64,000 nt of DNA from assembly GCA_963931925.1 (NCBI GenBank), contig OZ007574.1, forward strand, positions 36,336,378 to 36,400,377, given 5' to 3'. The translations under genes and the position numbers were made by a program. Shown here piece by piece: positions 45,758 to 58,226 of the stretch (position 1 is the stretch's first letter; every line of letters begins with the position of its first letter). Origin of the DNA: Onchidella celtica. Taxonomy: Eukaryota; Mollusca; Gastropoda; Systellommatophora; Onchidiidae. The notes under the pieces are model-generated. The model was given only the letters and a program-made list of their open reading frames with translations, was not told the DNA's origin and did no database searches.

Positions 45758-47903
45758 TTTCAAATGTCACATAATGTAATTAGGTATAATATAGTGTGCA
45801 TACTGTCACCGTTGTCTTGAACTTTTCTGACCTGGTCTTTTTGTGTCACAGACCTGGCATTTTCCTGAATATGTGCGCCGAGGCTGCTATAATTGTTGAT
45901 TGGGGGTGGGCCGGATCTATGATAATGTATAATGCGAGTACGAATGAGAGCGTCACAATGTCTTTTCCATGAGTCTCAGGGGTGATTTTTGGGTAATATA
46001 ATTTGCCACTATATCCCAGGGCAGTGACACCAAAAGGGTAAAAGTTGGCAGGAATTTCTTTTACGTTCTTCCGGAGACCGTAGATACAGGATCATTCTGT
46101 AAAATGAAGGACAGTTGGCAGGTCTGCTGAGGTGACAGAATCGAAGTAAAACAAAAAAAAAAATGAGGATAATGACCAGAGTTTGAAAAGTCCTATTTAC
46201 AAACACTGTGATAATGTAAAAATTATCGCCCTTGATCTCCATTGTTTTTTTTTTACTTTTGTCCAGCTGGCTCTTGAAGGATTAAAGTAAGCCAGTGGAT
46301 AATTTTGGAAAATTCATTTATGTCAAAAGACATGGCCTCAGTACTGCTGTATTCCATCTCCACAGTTTGAATTTAAGTTTGGGTTTTACGCCGCGCATCG
46401 ACACGATAATGGCCACTTTATGCCTATCAAGGTCTATCTGGGTACTGTATTAATGTTTTATATTCAGAGTTTCTAAATTTTACAGACAGAATTAAATAGT
46501 TTCATATACATTTTTATCACATTGGTAATATTCTCGAAAGTTGTTTTGTATGGATCTGAAAAGAGTTTGACATAATCAGGGATAAATTTTGGTAGTTAAA
46601 CTTTACAGAGTTTTGGTACAACTTTTTAACACTTTAAAATCTACTCTCTAAGGGGAGATATCTTCACAACTTTAATTAGAATACACTTTCTTGTGCCATA
46701 TTATGGCTGGATCTCAATTTTTATAAAAAATGGAGATAGACTAAAGCTGTACTGGGGCAATAAAGTGAAGTGGGTGTTACCAGGTTTTACTACATTTCAG
46801 GGCTTGTGTCAATATTTATCATGGATGGGACAGAAAGATATGGTATAGTGCAATATTCAATATTATGTCTCATATTGGCAACGAATATACATGTATTCGC
46901 CAGATTGGTAACCCATCTGTATTGTGAGATTATAATCTTATTCATTAAGTAAATATGTATAGAATTAGGGGCTACATCAAATTGATAAATAACTGTACTG
47001 TGAGATTATGGTGTTATTCTGTAACTAAACATATAGAACCTGGGGCCACATCATTCTTTTTAAGAATGAGAAGCAGAGAATTTGGAAATTTCTGTATATT
47101 CTTGCTACTTATGCATGTAGCTGTACAAAAAGTGGAACCCATTTTTTAAAAATATTGTTTTGTTTTGTCAGTATAAGCACAATCCTAAAGTGGAAGCAAT
47201 AGTCATTCATTCAATTACAGGCTTTTCCATCTAACTATTGTTTTATCTAGAGTCAGCGATTGGCACAAGGTTTAACATCATTTATAAACAAATTATATTT
47301 TGTTAATTCCATCTACCATCTCATGAGCAAGGCAATATTTGTTTTTCTCAATTGTCTTCCTCTGATCATGGCATGTATTTAGTTTACATTTCGTTCCAAA
47401 TCAACAGATTTTGACATCTGAGTATAACACACTAGTTTCTTTTTTCTTTCGTGTGTGTGTTTTTTAGAAAAATGGTCCTTCCCATGGGAGTCTTTTGATA
47501 ATACGAAGACATAATTATGATGATGTTTTTCCATGCTCAATTTTTTTTTTTTAATGTTTGTTTCTTTTTTTTTTGTCAGTAATGTCTTCTTAGCCAGGTA
47601 GAACTAATGCTTTATTACAAGAACGCAACACAGGGATGTAAGTGGCCTTTCAGTAACAATTAGGAAATTCTTGAACAATTGTTGTGTAAAACGGCCACAG
47701 TGAACTTTGGAATACTGTGGCCAAAAAATTGGAAAATTGACAAGACTTGGCAAAGTTAGGTCCTTGAAAGTGAGCTAAATTTTGCATTCAGTTTTATATG
47801 GAGCACAGTAGTTGCAGCTGAGAAATGCCATGAGTTGTCAGTCCATACAGTGCTGGATTTAGCACTCGATCTCATGATCTGCAAAATGAGATTTATACAC
47901 CAC
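45758..47903. other. Gene-free intergenic DNA
   Basis: AT-rich with many homopolymers. At 46375-46440 the phrase GTTTGGGTTTTACGCCGCGC resembles pieces of invertebrate SINEs, but no promoter or boundaries are visible. Confidence 0.5.
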
Positions 47904-48380
47904 AAAGTTCAGTCTATAAGTCGCAACTTTTCCCCCAGCTATAAACCCTGCAGCTTATTTGCGGAATTTTCCAATTCCAAGAGCATCACTCACTCGTCTA
48001 TTCTTAGCATCATGTTAAGTGTGAACTGTGCACGTTCATACCCCATCTTAAAATGCTATCTGCAACGGAGCAGCAACCTTCACCTTGTCTCAAGAGGAAA
48101 GCAACAGTGAAAATGAGGCTGAAGTTGGTGACAGTGACAAAATGGCGGAGGAAGCACTACTAGGACTGTTTAACTCCGACACCAAAGAAGAAGATTTCAG
48201 CGGATTCAGTTGACAGGACCCTGATGACACTGAATAAATGTGATACTGGTACATACCTATATTGTATATATCTGCTGAGGCTTATAAACCAGTGCAGCTT
48301 ATTTGTGAAAAAAGTTCAGATTTTTAAAAAAATTTAGTGGATGCAGCTTATATACAGGTGCGCTCAATAGACCGAACTTT
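47904..48380 (+). mobile_element. pogo/Tigger-like deletion derivative
   Basis: Termini AAAGTTCAGTCTATAAGTCG and the inverted AAAGTTCGGTCTATTGAGCG. The interior encodes the acidic C-terminal tail EALLGLFNSDTKEEDFSGFS before a stop at about 48212, of the type ending DDE-1 (Tigger/CENP-B-like) transposases. The rest of the transposase is missing. Confidence 0.65.
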
Positions 48381-49535
48381 ATGGCAAACAAATTTGAAAG
48401 GCATTTCTTTGCTTGACAATGATATCTGGTTTCCCTAATGTATTAGAATACAATAACTTTTCCATGTGAGATATAATATGCTTTTTCCAATGTGATATTT
48501 TACCCAGAATGTAGGTTTACATTGGGACACAAGTGTTGCTTTAGTCAAGAAATGTATTTCAGTTTTTCACCTCATACAGAACGATGCTCGATGCAAGTAA
48601 ATCTCTGAGTGTTTAAATGCATTGGATTCTGCAATTTTGACATAATTTTATTTCCTCATACAAATGTGCAGAGTTAGGTTGATATGAATTTTACTTCATT
48701 TCCTCAACTGCCAGTCAATCTCCACATGGAATAATCCCTCATCCCTGTTGTATGTTTGCTCAGTGTGATTGACTGTATTGATCTATAAATACGAGTGTGA
48801 TCACCAAGTAAGTGCAGGGCAACCTGATCTCTTGGCTATATATGAGTACACATACATGTATTTATATATTGGAAGTGCCCCCCTCCCCCGGCTGTCTCTG
48901 CCAGTATCAATTCCACATGAAATACCTGTAGTGAGAATGAAAAAAGGGGATCAGCATTGATTTTTCATGAACAAAATTAAATGATCACACACCTTAGGAT
49001 ATTCTAGCCAAGAGTTTTTAGCTGTTACATAGTCAGACTTGCTTGGAAATTCTAGTCTCCTTGAGCCGGTGGGTTGGATTTGTGACCAATGAACTTGTTT
49101 TATAAACGTACGTGATATGTGATTAATTCTGATGTTTAATGTATGGAAATGCTTCAATAGGCAAATCTGTTCTAGTGGGTTCTCTTGCCTCCACCCAGCC
49201 AGCAATGTTACGGAAATGTGACGCCTAAGATATCAGATTTGCTCATGGAAATGATATTTTTCCTACCTGTTGATTACAATATTGTGCCGCCACTGGTTCG
49301 ATGTAGAAAATCCACCCCATGGTGATGATATCAACCCTCATCATATCCTATACAAATCTACATTGGATTGATGTAAGGATGCTGGCTGGGTATGGGTCAG
49401 GGTTAGGGTCTCAGTTGGGGCTGGAGCTAGAGCAGTGATGTCCAGGTTGATGATTGGGAAATGAATTTTTTTTATTTTTTTTTTTTAATGGGAAATGCTT
49501 TAGTAGGGACAATTGTCCCACCCACAGCAAATGTA
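48381..49535. other. Gene-free intergenic DNA
   Basis: No exon or bounded repeat recognised. Confidence 0.5.
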
Positions 49536-49793
49536 CAGTGGACCATCATGTTTAACGACACTGCTAATAACGAGAACTTTGCCTATAGCAAGAACATTTT
49601 AAATCCCCGTTTTTTCTACTATATAAGCTATACATTAAAATACTTGAATAACGGCAATCGATAATCAGAACACTTGTTATAGCGAGAGAATTAATTATGA
49701 GTGCATACGGCAAATTGTGGGAGCGGCCGCAGTACATCGTGTAGCGAGTCAGACATAATACATGTACATGTATTGTTCTTTGTCTGTTACTGC

Positions 49794-50210
49794 ACGCCCA
49801 TCCGTCTAGTCACCTCTCACTCAGGCCGACAATGCTTTGTTTCCTTACTGACCACGTGTCATGACAGCGCATTACACTACCCCCCCTCGCAATCAATAAA
49901 TTTACATTTGCCCGCCTGCCCACCCGTCCAATTATGTCTTGCGTAGGCCTAGCAAGCGTTGTCTACTTGCTGACCAGGTGCCGTAACAGCACTGTACACC
50001 ATCACCCACGCAGTCAGTAAATTTATGCCCGCCCACCCGTCCAATCATGTCTTGCGTAGGCCTAGCAAGCATTGTCTACTTCCACCACCACCCACACACA
50101 CAATATATTTATGCCCGCCCACCAGTCCAATCATCTCTTAAGATCTTGCTGATACCAAAGAAGCTTTGTTTTCTTACTGACCGCACACTATGCCACCATC
50201 CACGCAACCA
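49794..50210. repeat. Internal tandem repeat, about four units of 85-117 bp
   Basis: Units contain TGCCCGCCCACCCGTCCAAT, CATGTCTTGCGTAGGCCTAG, CAAGCGTTGTCTACTTGCTG and CATCACCCACGCA. They are located wholly inside the Tigger-like element. Confidence 0.85.
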
Positions 50211-50786
50211 AAAAAAATTACCGGTAGTGATTTACGCAGATCAAAAACTGTGCACATCACAAGTAGTGACCAGAGAGTGTACGTGTCTGACGAAGCTACA
50301 TGGGTGTAGCCTTCATGGCCAGCCCCACAGTTTGCCCCAGTGAGTGATGAGTCATCACTTTGAGCTGGCTGCGCGTAGTGTGCTGTCACAGCAGAGGTCA
50401 ATGGGATCAACGGGAGAGAAAGCATACTTGTTACTAGGCCTACGCAAGAGATGGCCAGGTGGGGCCACAACTCGCAAGGCAATTATTACTCGCACCACGG
50501 TCTTTGATCGCAATTGATCGCTGCACGGCATATGCTCTTTGTGTACATCGGGCTTCCTGACCACATGCCTACACTCGTCACAAACATGCGACCAATTTAT
50601 TACTCGTCTGCCTCTAACTTTTGAACCTGTCTCTCTCGTAATTTGATCGAAACATGGCTACCGTCAGCACATAAAGACGAAACAAAACAAACAACAACAA
50701 CAAAAAAAAGTACCGAGATCAAGGCCGAGATCTGCCGTCAGTATGATAAACAGTAAATTATGTAGGCCTACGTTGATCGACAGAAC

Positions 50787-50849
50787 ATGCCAACAAGAGA
50801 GGTAACCATTATTTTTCATGGTTACCTCCCTTGTTAGCATGTCCTGCAC
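50787..50849. repeat. Long hairpin inside Tigger-like element
   Basis: Stem ACATGCCAACAAGAGAGGTA + ACCAT pairs with GACATGCTAACAAGGGAGGT + AACCATG inverted, with a loop of about 8 nt and few mismatches. Confidence 0.85.
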
Positions 50850-50973
50850 ATAGTGGGGGTATTTTAACCCCTTGCCTTGTCTTTTTGACGCTTTCCTGGA
50901 ATAGCGAGACTTTTGGTATAACGAGACATTTTTGGTGGAACATGACCTCTCGTTATAACCAAGTTCCACTGTA

Positions 50974-52219
50974 TCACAGTTTAGGTTTTTCCAGGCTTCA
51001 ACTCAGACAACAGTACCCTAGCCCTGACCCTTTGGGACAAGTGTGTTGATGGAAAACCTATGGAGACAACTGTTCTTCTCAAAACACTTCCTTAAATAAA
51101 TATGTTCTTTGCTGTCACTGATTTACGATAATGGCACATGTCAGACTTATGCGAAAAGGCAACTGAAGGTTCATGGCATTTCAGAGCATGAGAACTATCA
51201 GAAAAAGAAATGTGCCAATAGGAAAATGTAATAATCCAATAGAATCATGATGGCATGCATCACCATATAACAGGAAAAGAAACAGTTTTTGCTTAATTAT
51301 TAGTATCTCAAAAGTGTCAGAAATGACTTATGCCATAAGTATAGAGCAGTGACGATGTGATACCTGATCTTGGTTCAGTGAACCACTTATTTATTTTAAT
51401 ACAATGTACATGTGCTTGGTTATAAAAACTTCAGTCCTCACTGGTACTGTCTCATCAGTAAATCCTACATTATACATTTTTTTTTCTGTATTGATTTACT
51501 CTGTGATTTCTCCTGCTCTTGTTGTTTGTAGTGAATGCTATAACAAAAGATCCCAAAGATGTGCAATGCTTTAACTTTTACATATATGGCTTTTTTTTTC
51601 CCCCTCTGCAGGACCCCCAAATCAAAGATATCTTGTGGGGGATCAATATATTATGTGTAATTTGAAACTATTTTATCCTTGTGAAATCACAGTAGAACAC
51701 TGTAATGGTAATAGTAATTTTGCAGTTATTGATAAGTATTTAGTAAATCATTGACATGTCACATTTCATTTAGACTTCTATACCCAGTAAATTTTGAAAC
51801 AAGAATGAGCAATAGTTGAGAAGGAACTGAAAATTGGCATATCATGTGTTCACAATTACAACCTTTCAAAATATGATCAACACATAGTTATTGTTAAGGG
51901 AATTAAATCCATGATTTCATCACATCTGTCTTGAAAAAAGTACATGTGTTTGTTTATGGTTTATAGATTCTTTGGCTCAGAAAAAAAAATCTTAACATTG
52001 ATTTTTACCTTTTTTTTTTTTTAGAGGAGAAAATGTTTCCTGCAGTTGAGGATGATTTTAATTCTGCACAAATTTGTTTTTTAAATGTACAAGTTGCTCA
52101 TAATAACAGCAATAGTCACAATGATGCATAAATCAACTGTGATAATTACAAATTTCGATTGTTGTTGTCAGTATCATTATTATTTTTCTTTAGAATGTTG
52201 TCAGGGGCACATAGACTGT
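50974..52219. other. Gene-free intergenic DNA
   Basis: 51.25-51.36 kb shares AAAAGTGTCAGAAATGAC and AGAGCAGTGACGATGTGAT-like phrases with 53.09-53.14 kb, an old dispersed copy. Confidence 0.5.
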
Positions 52220-53140
52220 ATTTACGTAGCCAGATAGAGAAAAAAACATTGTCTTGTGTTCACTGTTCAGCAATGGCTTATTATGTAACATACCATGGTC
52301 CCTTGACAACTGCCTTGCCTTTATGACAGGTTGGCTCTTGGAACCCTAGCTAAACTAAATGTGACCTAGTTAAAACTAAATAGAACTTAGTTAAAACTAA
52401 ATGTGAACTAGTCAAAACTGAATGTGACCTAGTTAAAACTAAATGGAACCTGGCTAAATCTAACTGTGACCTAGCTAAAACTAAATGTGACCTAGATTGA
52501 ACTAAATATGACCTAGTTAAAACTAAATGGAAGCTAGTAAAACTAAATGGAACCTAGTTAAAACTAAAATAGAACCTAGTTAAAACTAAACTGAACCTAG
52601 TTAAAACCATAGTACAAACCCAAATAGAGAAAGTACATGACTGTGTTGTGTTCAGTGCTCAGCTATAGTTTTCTGTGTACATGAGGTCCCCCAAGAACAG
52701 CCTTTGAGTTTAGTTTTAACAAGGTTCCAACAGCTGGCCAGCTGTGTACATTTTGCTGTGGTCTTCTTGAGATGCGGTGTATAATTGTTCAGTTAACACT
52801 TGCCGCGTCCAGACTTTATTTGAGGATCAAGATAGGACATAGCTTAATGGTAACTGAACACTTGCACATTGTCTTCTTACACTAATTTTGAATGAATATC
52901 AGAAAGGGGCCATAACTGATGCAAAATTTGATTTACTCAGTTTTGGGAAAACGCTCTTCAATGACAAAGAGGAATGGAGAAGATACCAAGTTATGTTCAC
53001 TGTTCAGCCATGGCTTACAATATGAAATACATGTACCGTGATCTCCTAACAAAAGCACCAACGGAAAGGAAATTGAAGTTTTTTCTTAACATCCCAAAAG
53101 TGTCAAAAATGACACTGGCATGGAGCAGTGACAATTTCTA
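52220..53140. repeat. Complex repeat region
   Basis: Three copies of an 80-bp phrase (near 52228, 52623 and 52975) share AGAGAA...TTGTGTTCACTGTTCAGC, an ATGGCTTA-like stretch, ACATG and GT(C/G)(C/A)TC. The 20-bp array at 52341-52607 separates the first two. Confidence 0.7.
52341..52607. repeat. Tandem array of a 20-22 bp unit, about 13 copies
   Basis: Unit GAACCTAGTTAAAACTAAAT with GTGACC/GGAACC variants alternating. Copies are diverged, so it is not a fresh expansion. Confidence 0.95.
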
Positions 53141-54060
53141 GAGGGCTGTTTTCATTTGCTGTGGCAGGGCAGCTTTAAGTTTAATAAAACTGTTTGATTA
53201 AATCGTAGGAAGGCGGTATTAAGGTTAAATATGGATGAGTGATGTTATGTTAGGACTGTCGCACAAAATTTGTTGAAAAATTGTCATCATGTGTTCTTTG
53301 ATACAGTGTTGTTGTTTCCCATAAAATATTAGACACATGCAGATACATGTACTGGTCTGTGTTGCAATATACGTGTACATGTAATTCCTTAGATCAAAGT
53401 CTCCACCAGTTTGTTGTCAGAAATACTGATATAATGTTAAAACTTTCATATTTATTGACATTTCAGTTATATTTGTAATGCACAACGATTACTCATTTGT
53501 CTTTAATGCTAGAGAGCTGAAGTTTTCACCAAATATGGGTTGGAATTACAAAAGTAAACCAGTCCAGGTGACCAAGCTTTATCTTAATTTGGCTGTAAAA
53601 TATGAACCTTTTTTTCTCCCAACTTTTTTTTTTTTTCAACTTTCTTTTAGAAAGTAAACACAAAGCAGTGAAAGCCTACCTTCAGTCTTAGGAGCTGAGA
53701 AAAGGGAAGAAAGAAAAATGCCAGTTCTTGATGGAAAGTAAAGCAGTGGTTTTTGAAATTTATTCTAGGTAGCATTGAGATCATGTTTCTTTCACGAATG
53801 GAGAAACAGAAACTGCATATATTTCAGTTTCTCATTTCATGGGAAATTGTGCTCCAGTGCATAAAAATTCTGTTCTCCATATCCTGTTTGGATCATTGGA
53901 TTTTCCCATGCTTTAGTGACTGATTTCTTACATTTAATTGATCAGCAGTGTAAACAAAGTTATAAATTTGTTCCAGTCCTCACAATGGAGGCTGACGCTT
54001 TTTCAAATACTACCGAGTAATTTAATGAAATCTTTTTTCATGCACATGTGTATTCATATA

Positions 54061-54793
54061 CAGTGCACTCTCCCGATTACGACATCTCCGAATAACGACA
54101 TTCTCCCGATAACGACATTGACCCCCGGTCCCGATTTTTTTACTATATGTTATTAGTAATAAAACTCTCTAAATAGCGACATACTTTTTAGACCACTCTC
54201 CGGATAACAACATTGAGTTAGCAATAATCGGCTGTGACTTTGCTAGATACAAAAATAAAAATTGCTAAAATATTGTTTCCGGTCAGTTTCATTCCATTCT
54301 CTGAGCCAATAAAAACACTTCTTTTCCGACCAATGAAATGTCCTACCAGAGGCACCTCATAACCAATGAGATCGCTTTGTTATCGGCCAATGAGATCGCT
54401 TTGTTATCGGCCAATGAAAACACACCTGTGTCTATTGTCGTCGGAACAAAAAGGGTGACGCGCATTAAATGAGTCAATCATCACATCGCTGACCACTGAA
54501 TCGATTGTATTCACCCGAGAACAATAACGCACCCCAAGATGTCGACAGCTGCTGTTAAAAAAAGAAAGATACTGACAATAGATGCCAAGCTGCAAATTCT
54601 GGCTGATGTGGACACAAAGACATTAACCAAGAAACAGATCCACTGATCACCCACTATGGTTGGTACGTTACATTCTAAGGGTCTAACCGCACCCCTTTTT
54701 CCGCCATCTTGAAAATCTCCGAATAACGACATGTTCCCGATAACGACATGCACCTCTGGTCCCGAGCCATGTCGTTATCGGGAGAGTGCACTG
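54061..54793 (+). mobile_element. Tigger/pogo element, internally deleted, TA target
   Basis: Perfect-looking TIRs CAGTGCACTCTCCCGAT(T/A)ACGACAT at both ends flanked by TA, with CGAATAACGACAT repeats next to each. From ATG 54539 a frame reads STAAVKKRKILTIDAKLQIL then KTLTKKQIH before a stop: the start of a CENP-B/Tigger-type helix-turn-helix DNA-binding domain. The remainder of the transposase is deleted. 733 bp. Confidence 0.9.
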
Positions 54794-54847
54794 TACATGT
54801 ATATCTGAAACTGTGATTGTAAAACTTGTATCTTTGTTTTACATATT

Positions 54848-55110
54848 GCGACCTTAGTTCTTGTTTGTCCTACTTAGCTATTTCCATCTTCTGAAAAACT
54901 GTAGATCTTTCAGTTATGTAGAGGAGATATAATAAATGCACACTTTGACACTTACCTGTATTTAAAAAACGTTGTGGCACCTTTCAAGTTGTTATCACAG
55001 GTCCGATTTATTGAAACCCCTTTTCATAATACTAAAGCTGCAAATGTTTAACATGAAATTTCTCAGTTGTGCAAAAAGCGCAGTTAGAATAAACAAGAAC
55101 AAGGTCGTGA
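54848..55110 (-). mobile_element. MITE family A, copy 6
   Basis: Ends GCGACCTTAGTTCTTGTTTG and the inverted AACAAGAACAAGGTCG; the interior is in the reverse orientation relative to copies 3-5 (TAATAAATGCACACTTTGAC; AATACTAAAGCTGCAAATGT). Confidence 0.88.
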
Positions 55111-55657
55111 TATATGCCTGTAACTGATAGTAAAACTTGTATCTTTGTTTTACTAACATCATTGTAACTGTGATTGTGAAACTGTATATACAATGTATAT
55201 GCTTACACCATGGATACCAAGCAAAGTCGAACTCAGGTTTTCTTGCTCTTATGGTAAGTATTGCATTTTGTGAGACAAATATTGTCACATATGGCTGAAC
55301 CTCTTCCAGATATCGGGTTTTCAGGGTATTTAATTTCCTTGCCATCTGTGCTTTGTACAAATTTTGTTACATATCTTGTGTGATAGACACCCTGTCATAA
55401 TACTCACTTCAACGACATGTACATTGTACATGCATTATCAATATTGAGTTCATTTTTCAGTGCAGGATTTTATTTTAAGATGAAGTTCCTTTGACTAATC
55501 TAAAATGTTTCCTCTGACTAGGTGAAGAATTCAAGCTGGTGAACAAACTCGTCCAAGCAGTCAAACTTAATTTCAAACAAAAGTACTGTTGGTTCTCGCT
55601 GCTTTTTATCCTAAATTGGAAGCGCCTGGGCCAATACATGAGAAAAGCATCTTTGAT

Positions 55658-56672
55658 TAGGTAGTCCAAACTGCCCCGTTAAAGGGGCGAAATCCCGTTT
55701 TGGCATAATTTTCGGCCAACATTACAAGGCTATTACTGCTGTGTAGTTATGTGAAACGCCGTGTATTCTACATCAAAATGAAGTTCAGTCCTTCTTCCGA
55801 CGAAATATACTTCCTTGTGTATTGTTTAATGTGTTTAGCTGTGTGTTTTTATAGCTTGAACAGGACATAGTCTTGCCGTCTTCACTCTGATCTGCGCGTA
55901 CCAGTCACAGAGAGTCGCGCCAATGTAGCGCACATTTTGAAATTAACTCACACAGAAAGCCAGATGAATGAGGTTTAATTAAATGTATTTTTCATCGTGT
56001 TCTAAGTTGAAATTCCTTTGAAAATCATTTGTTGAAAAGTTTGTAGACCGACAAACCAGAGGAAACTTATAGATCGGGATCAAAATTATACCAAATAAAC
56101 CTCAGCCTTTGTATTATAAGGGGATGCCAAGATCAGACATGGGGTGTTTCGGCACCAAGCGCCGACTGTGTTTACACACCCACCCAATGCTTGATTTTGT
56201 TACCTTTGTAACACTCAGTGCTAGGTCAATGGTGATACGGTTGACCTCCTTTTCAATTAAAACAAAAACAAAAACATTTTTATCTCTTCTGTAAGGGTTC
56301 ACTGAAAAATGACGTCGGATGAGGTTTGCTGACTAAAAAAAGTAAAATAAGATGCTTGTATTACTATTATGTTTGTATCCCTAAAAAAAAATTGAGCATA
56401 ATGTACACCCCCTTGACTTGGATACTGAGAATTTTTAATGCAGTGATTCAATAAACCGTCATTTTATGGTCAGTCAAAGTTGGACTATCGTGCAATTTGC
56501 AAAAGGTAGCAAATTCGGGGTGTTTTTTCACTTTTGAAAATGCCATAACTTTCATAACCTTTAAGCCAGAATAATAAACTTGGTATCAAAATTTTTGGAA
56601 AAGCAAGCTCCCTCCGATTAGACAATAACTGGTGAGATGTGATAAAAAGTACAAATCAGTTTGGACTACCTA
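55658..56672. mobile_element. 1015-bp TIR element with 7-bp target duplication
   Basis: Perfect 16-bp TIRs TAGGTAGTCCAAACTG at 55658-55673 and inverted at 56657-56672, flanked by direct CTTTGAT at 55651-55657 and 56673-56679. No transposase frame of useful length. Superfamily not assigned. Confidence 0.88.
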
Positions 56673-56679
56673 CTTTGAT

Positions 56680-57973
56680 CAAAATTCAAAACCTAGTCAG
56701 ACAAACATTTTTGTTGAGTCTGACCGCCTGGTCAGAAGAGTCAAACCTGTTGTTTTTTTTCTTTGTGCATTCAGTTTCTCATGTGTTTTGTGTGGTAGGT
56801 TCATTGAAATTTTGCCAGTAATTTAGTGCTTGGCATAAAAAAAAAAAAATCACCCCTCAAATCATGACAGTGCTAGAGCCAAACAATGTTTGGAAATCAG
56901 AAAGTTATGAGATTGGGGCTGTATTATTATTGAGGTATCATTGGAGGTGCAATGTATTTTTTTCCCCCATATATACATGTCTGATATATTTTTTGGCCAT
57001 TCTGCTGTGGGTAGTTGTATACAGTGTATATGATTGAAATGCACTTATCAGCTGGCAAATTACAGATTTTTAAAAAACAACCCATTATTATAAAGTGAAG
57101 ACATGTTTACGTGCATTGCTTTTAGTTGAAGATATGTACATACGTGTTCACTTTCTACCATCAGCAGACAATTCCTTGTTTCTTAGAAAAGAAATTTGTT
57201 TTATTGTTCTATTGAATTATGTGTTGTCAGAACCACTTGCATAGTCTGACTCATAAAAAAAGAAAATATGACCTTAGATTTCATTTTACATGCTTGAGAA
57301 TTCGAAAGAATGAATGCTTTATTTAAACAGATTATTTCCAGAATTGATCTATGTCTATGCCATATAATGCAAAGAAAAATTTAGAACTATAGAAATAAAT
57401 CAGTCCTTTTCATTTTGTGTTTTATTGTGTTATTCATTGGTGTATGGGTGAACCAGTATTTGATTATTGTCATGACAGGCCTGTCAGCTAAATGACCACC
57501 TCAAAATGGGAAACCTTGTAATATGGTGGCAAATCGCTACCATGAGTTACTTTCTATGGCTACAGAAAGATACAGGACGGCCTGGTTGATGTGCAGGATA
57601 TTGATGATATTGGTAGTGGAATAATACTGTTGTTATGGAAGGTGATGAGGATTGTGGTGTCCTAATGAAGTGGATGTTTGAGGCTGGGGGAGAGCCATCT
57701 TAACATACTCGTAATATTTGAAAGAACACTCTGTGTAACATTTTCTTGTAGTTTGTAGTCTACATGATAACCATGGTGCTAAACAAGATAAAAACTATAT
57801 AACAAAGTTGTGTGCAAAATTTGTGTTTATTTTACTTCATAACAGTAATATTTGTGGGTGGATCTGACTAAACCGGACTAAAGGTGAAATTTTCGTATCT
57901 CTTTAAAAAAATCAAAACAAAATATTTCCAAGACGATTTCAAGGAAAATGTAACAATGCAGAAAATAGCTACT
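56680..57973. other. Gene-free intergenic DNA
   Basis: AT-rich, no exon or bounded repeat recognised. Confidence 0.5.
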
Positions 57974-58222
57974 CGCCGCTGCAGGATTCTAAACGGCTAA
58001 CTCTGAAAATGCAATGTGATGTTTTTTTTTCGGAATTAAGCGTGACATCACATGACACATCTTATAAATAAAATAAGCCCTGGATATATGATCGGAAATA
58101 TTTTTAGTATCAGTACCGATTCCCAGCTCCAAAATGTGTGTAGTAGACTTGCTTTCCAGTTTTTTCACTCTCCTATAAAATTTACAAAAACCGAGTTAGC
58201 CGTTTAGAATCCTGCAGCGACG
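57974..58222. mobile_element. 249-bp TIR element with 4-bp TACT duplication
   Basis: TIRs CGCCGCTGCAGGATTCTAAA + CGGCTAACTC and inverted CGTCGCTGCAGGATTCTAAA + CGGCTAACTC (30 bp, one mismatch), flanked by TACT at 57970-57973 and 58223-58226. No coding capacity. Confidence 0.85.
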
Positions 58223-58226
58223 TACT

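Larger units (their letters stand above)
49536..50971. mobile_element. Tigger-like non-autonomous element, 1.4 kb, TA target
   Basis: Begins CAGTGGACCATCATGTTTAA and ends, inverted, CAGTGGAACTTGGTTATAAC, both ends flanked by TA. Subterminal AACGAGA-type motifs repeat near each end, a known feature of Tigger/pogo termini. The interior is not transposase: it holds a tandem repeat at 49794-50210 and a hairpin at 50787-50849. Confidence 0.82.

Noticed and set aside
50868-50885. piggyBac-like end TTAACCCCTTGCCTTG
   Set aside because: No matching inverted end or second TTAA at a suitable distance; lies near the end of the Tigger-like element and may be coincidence.
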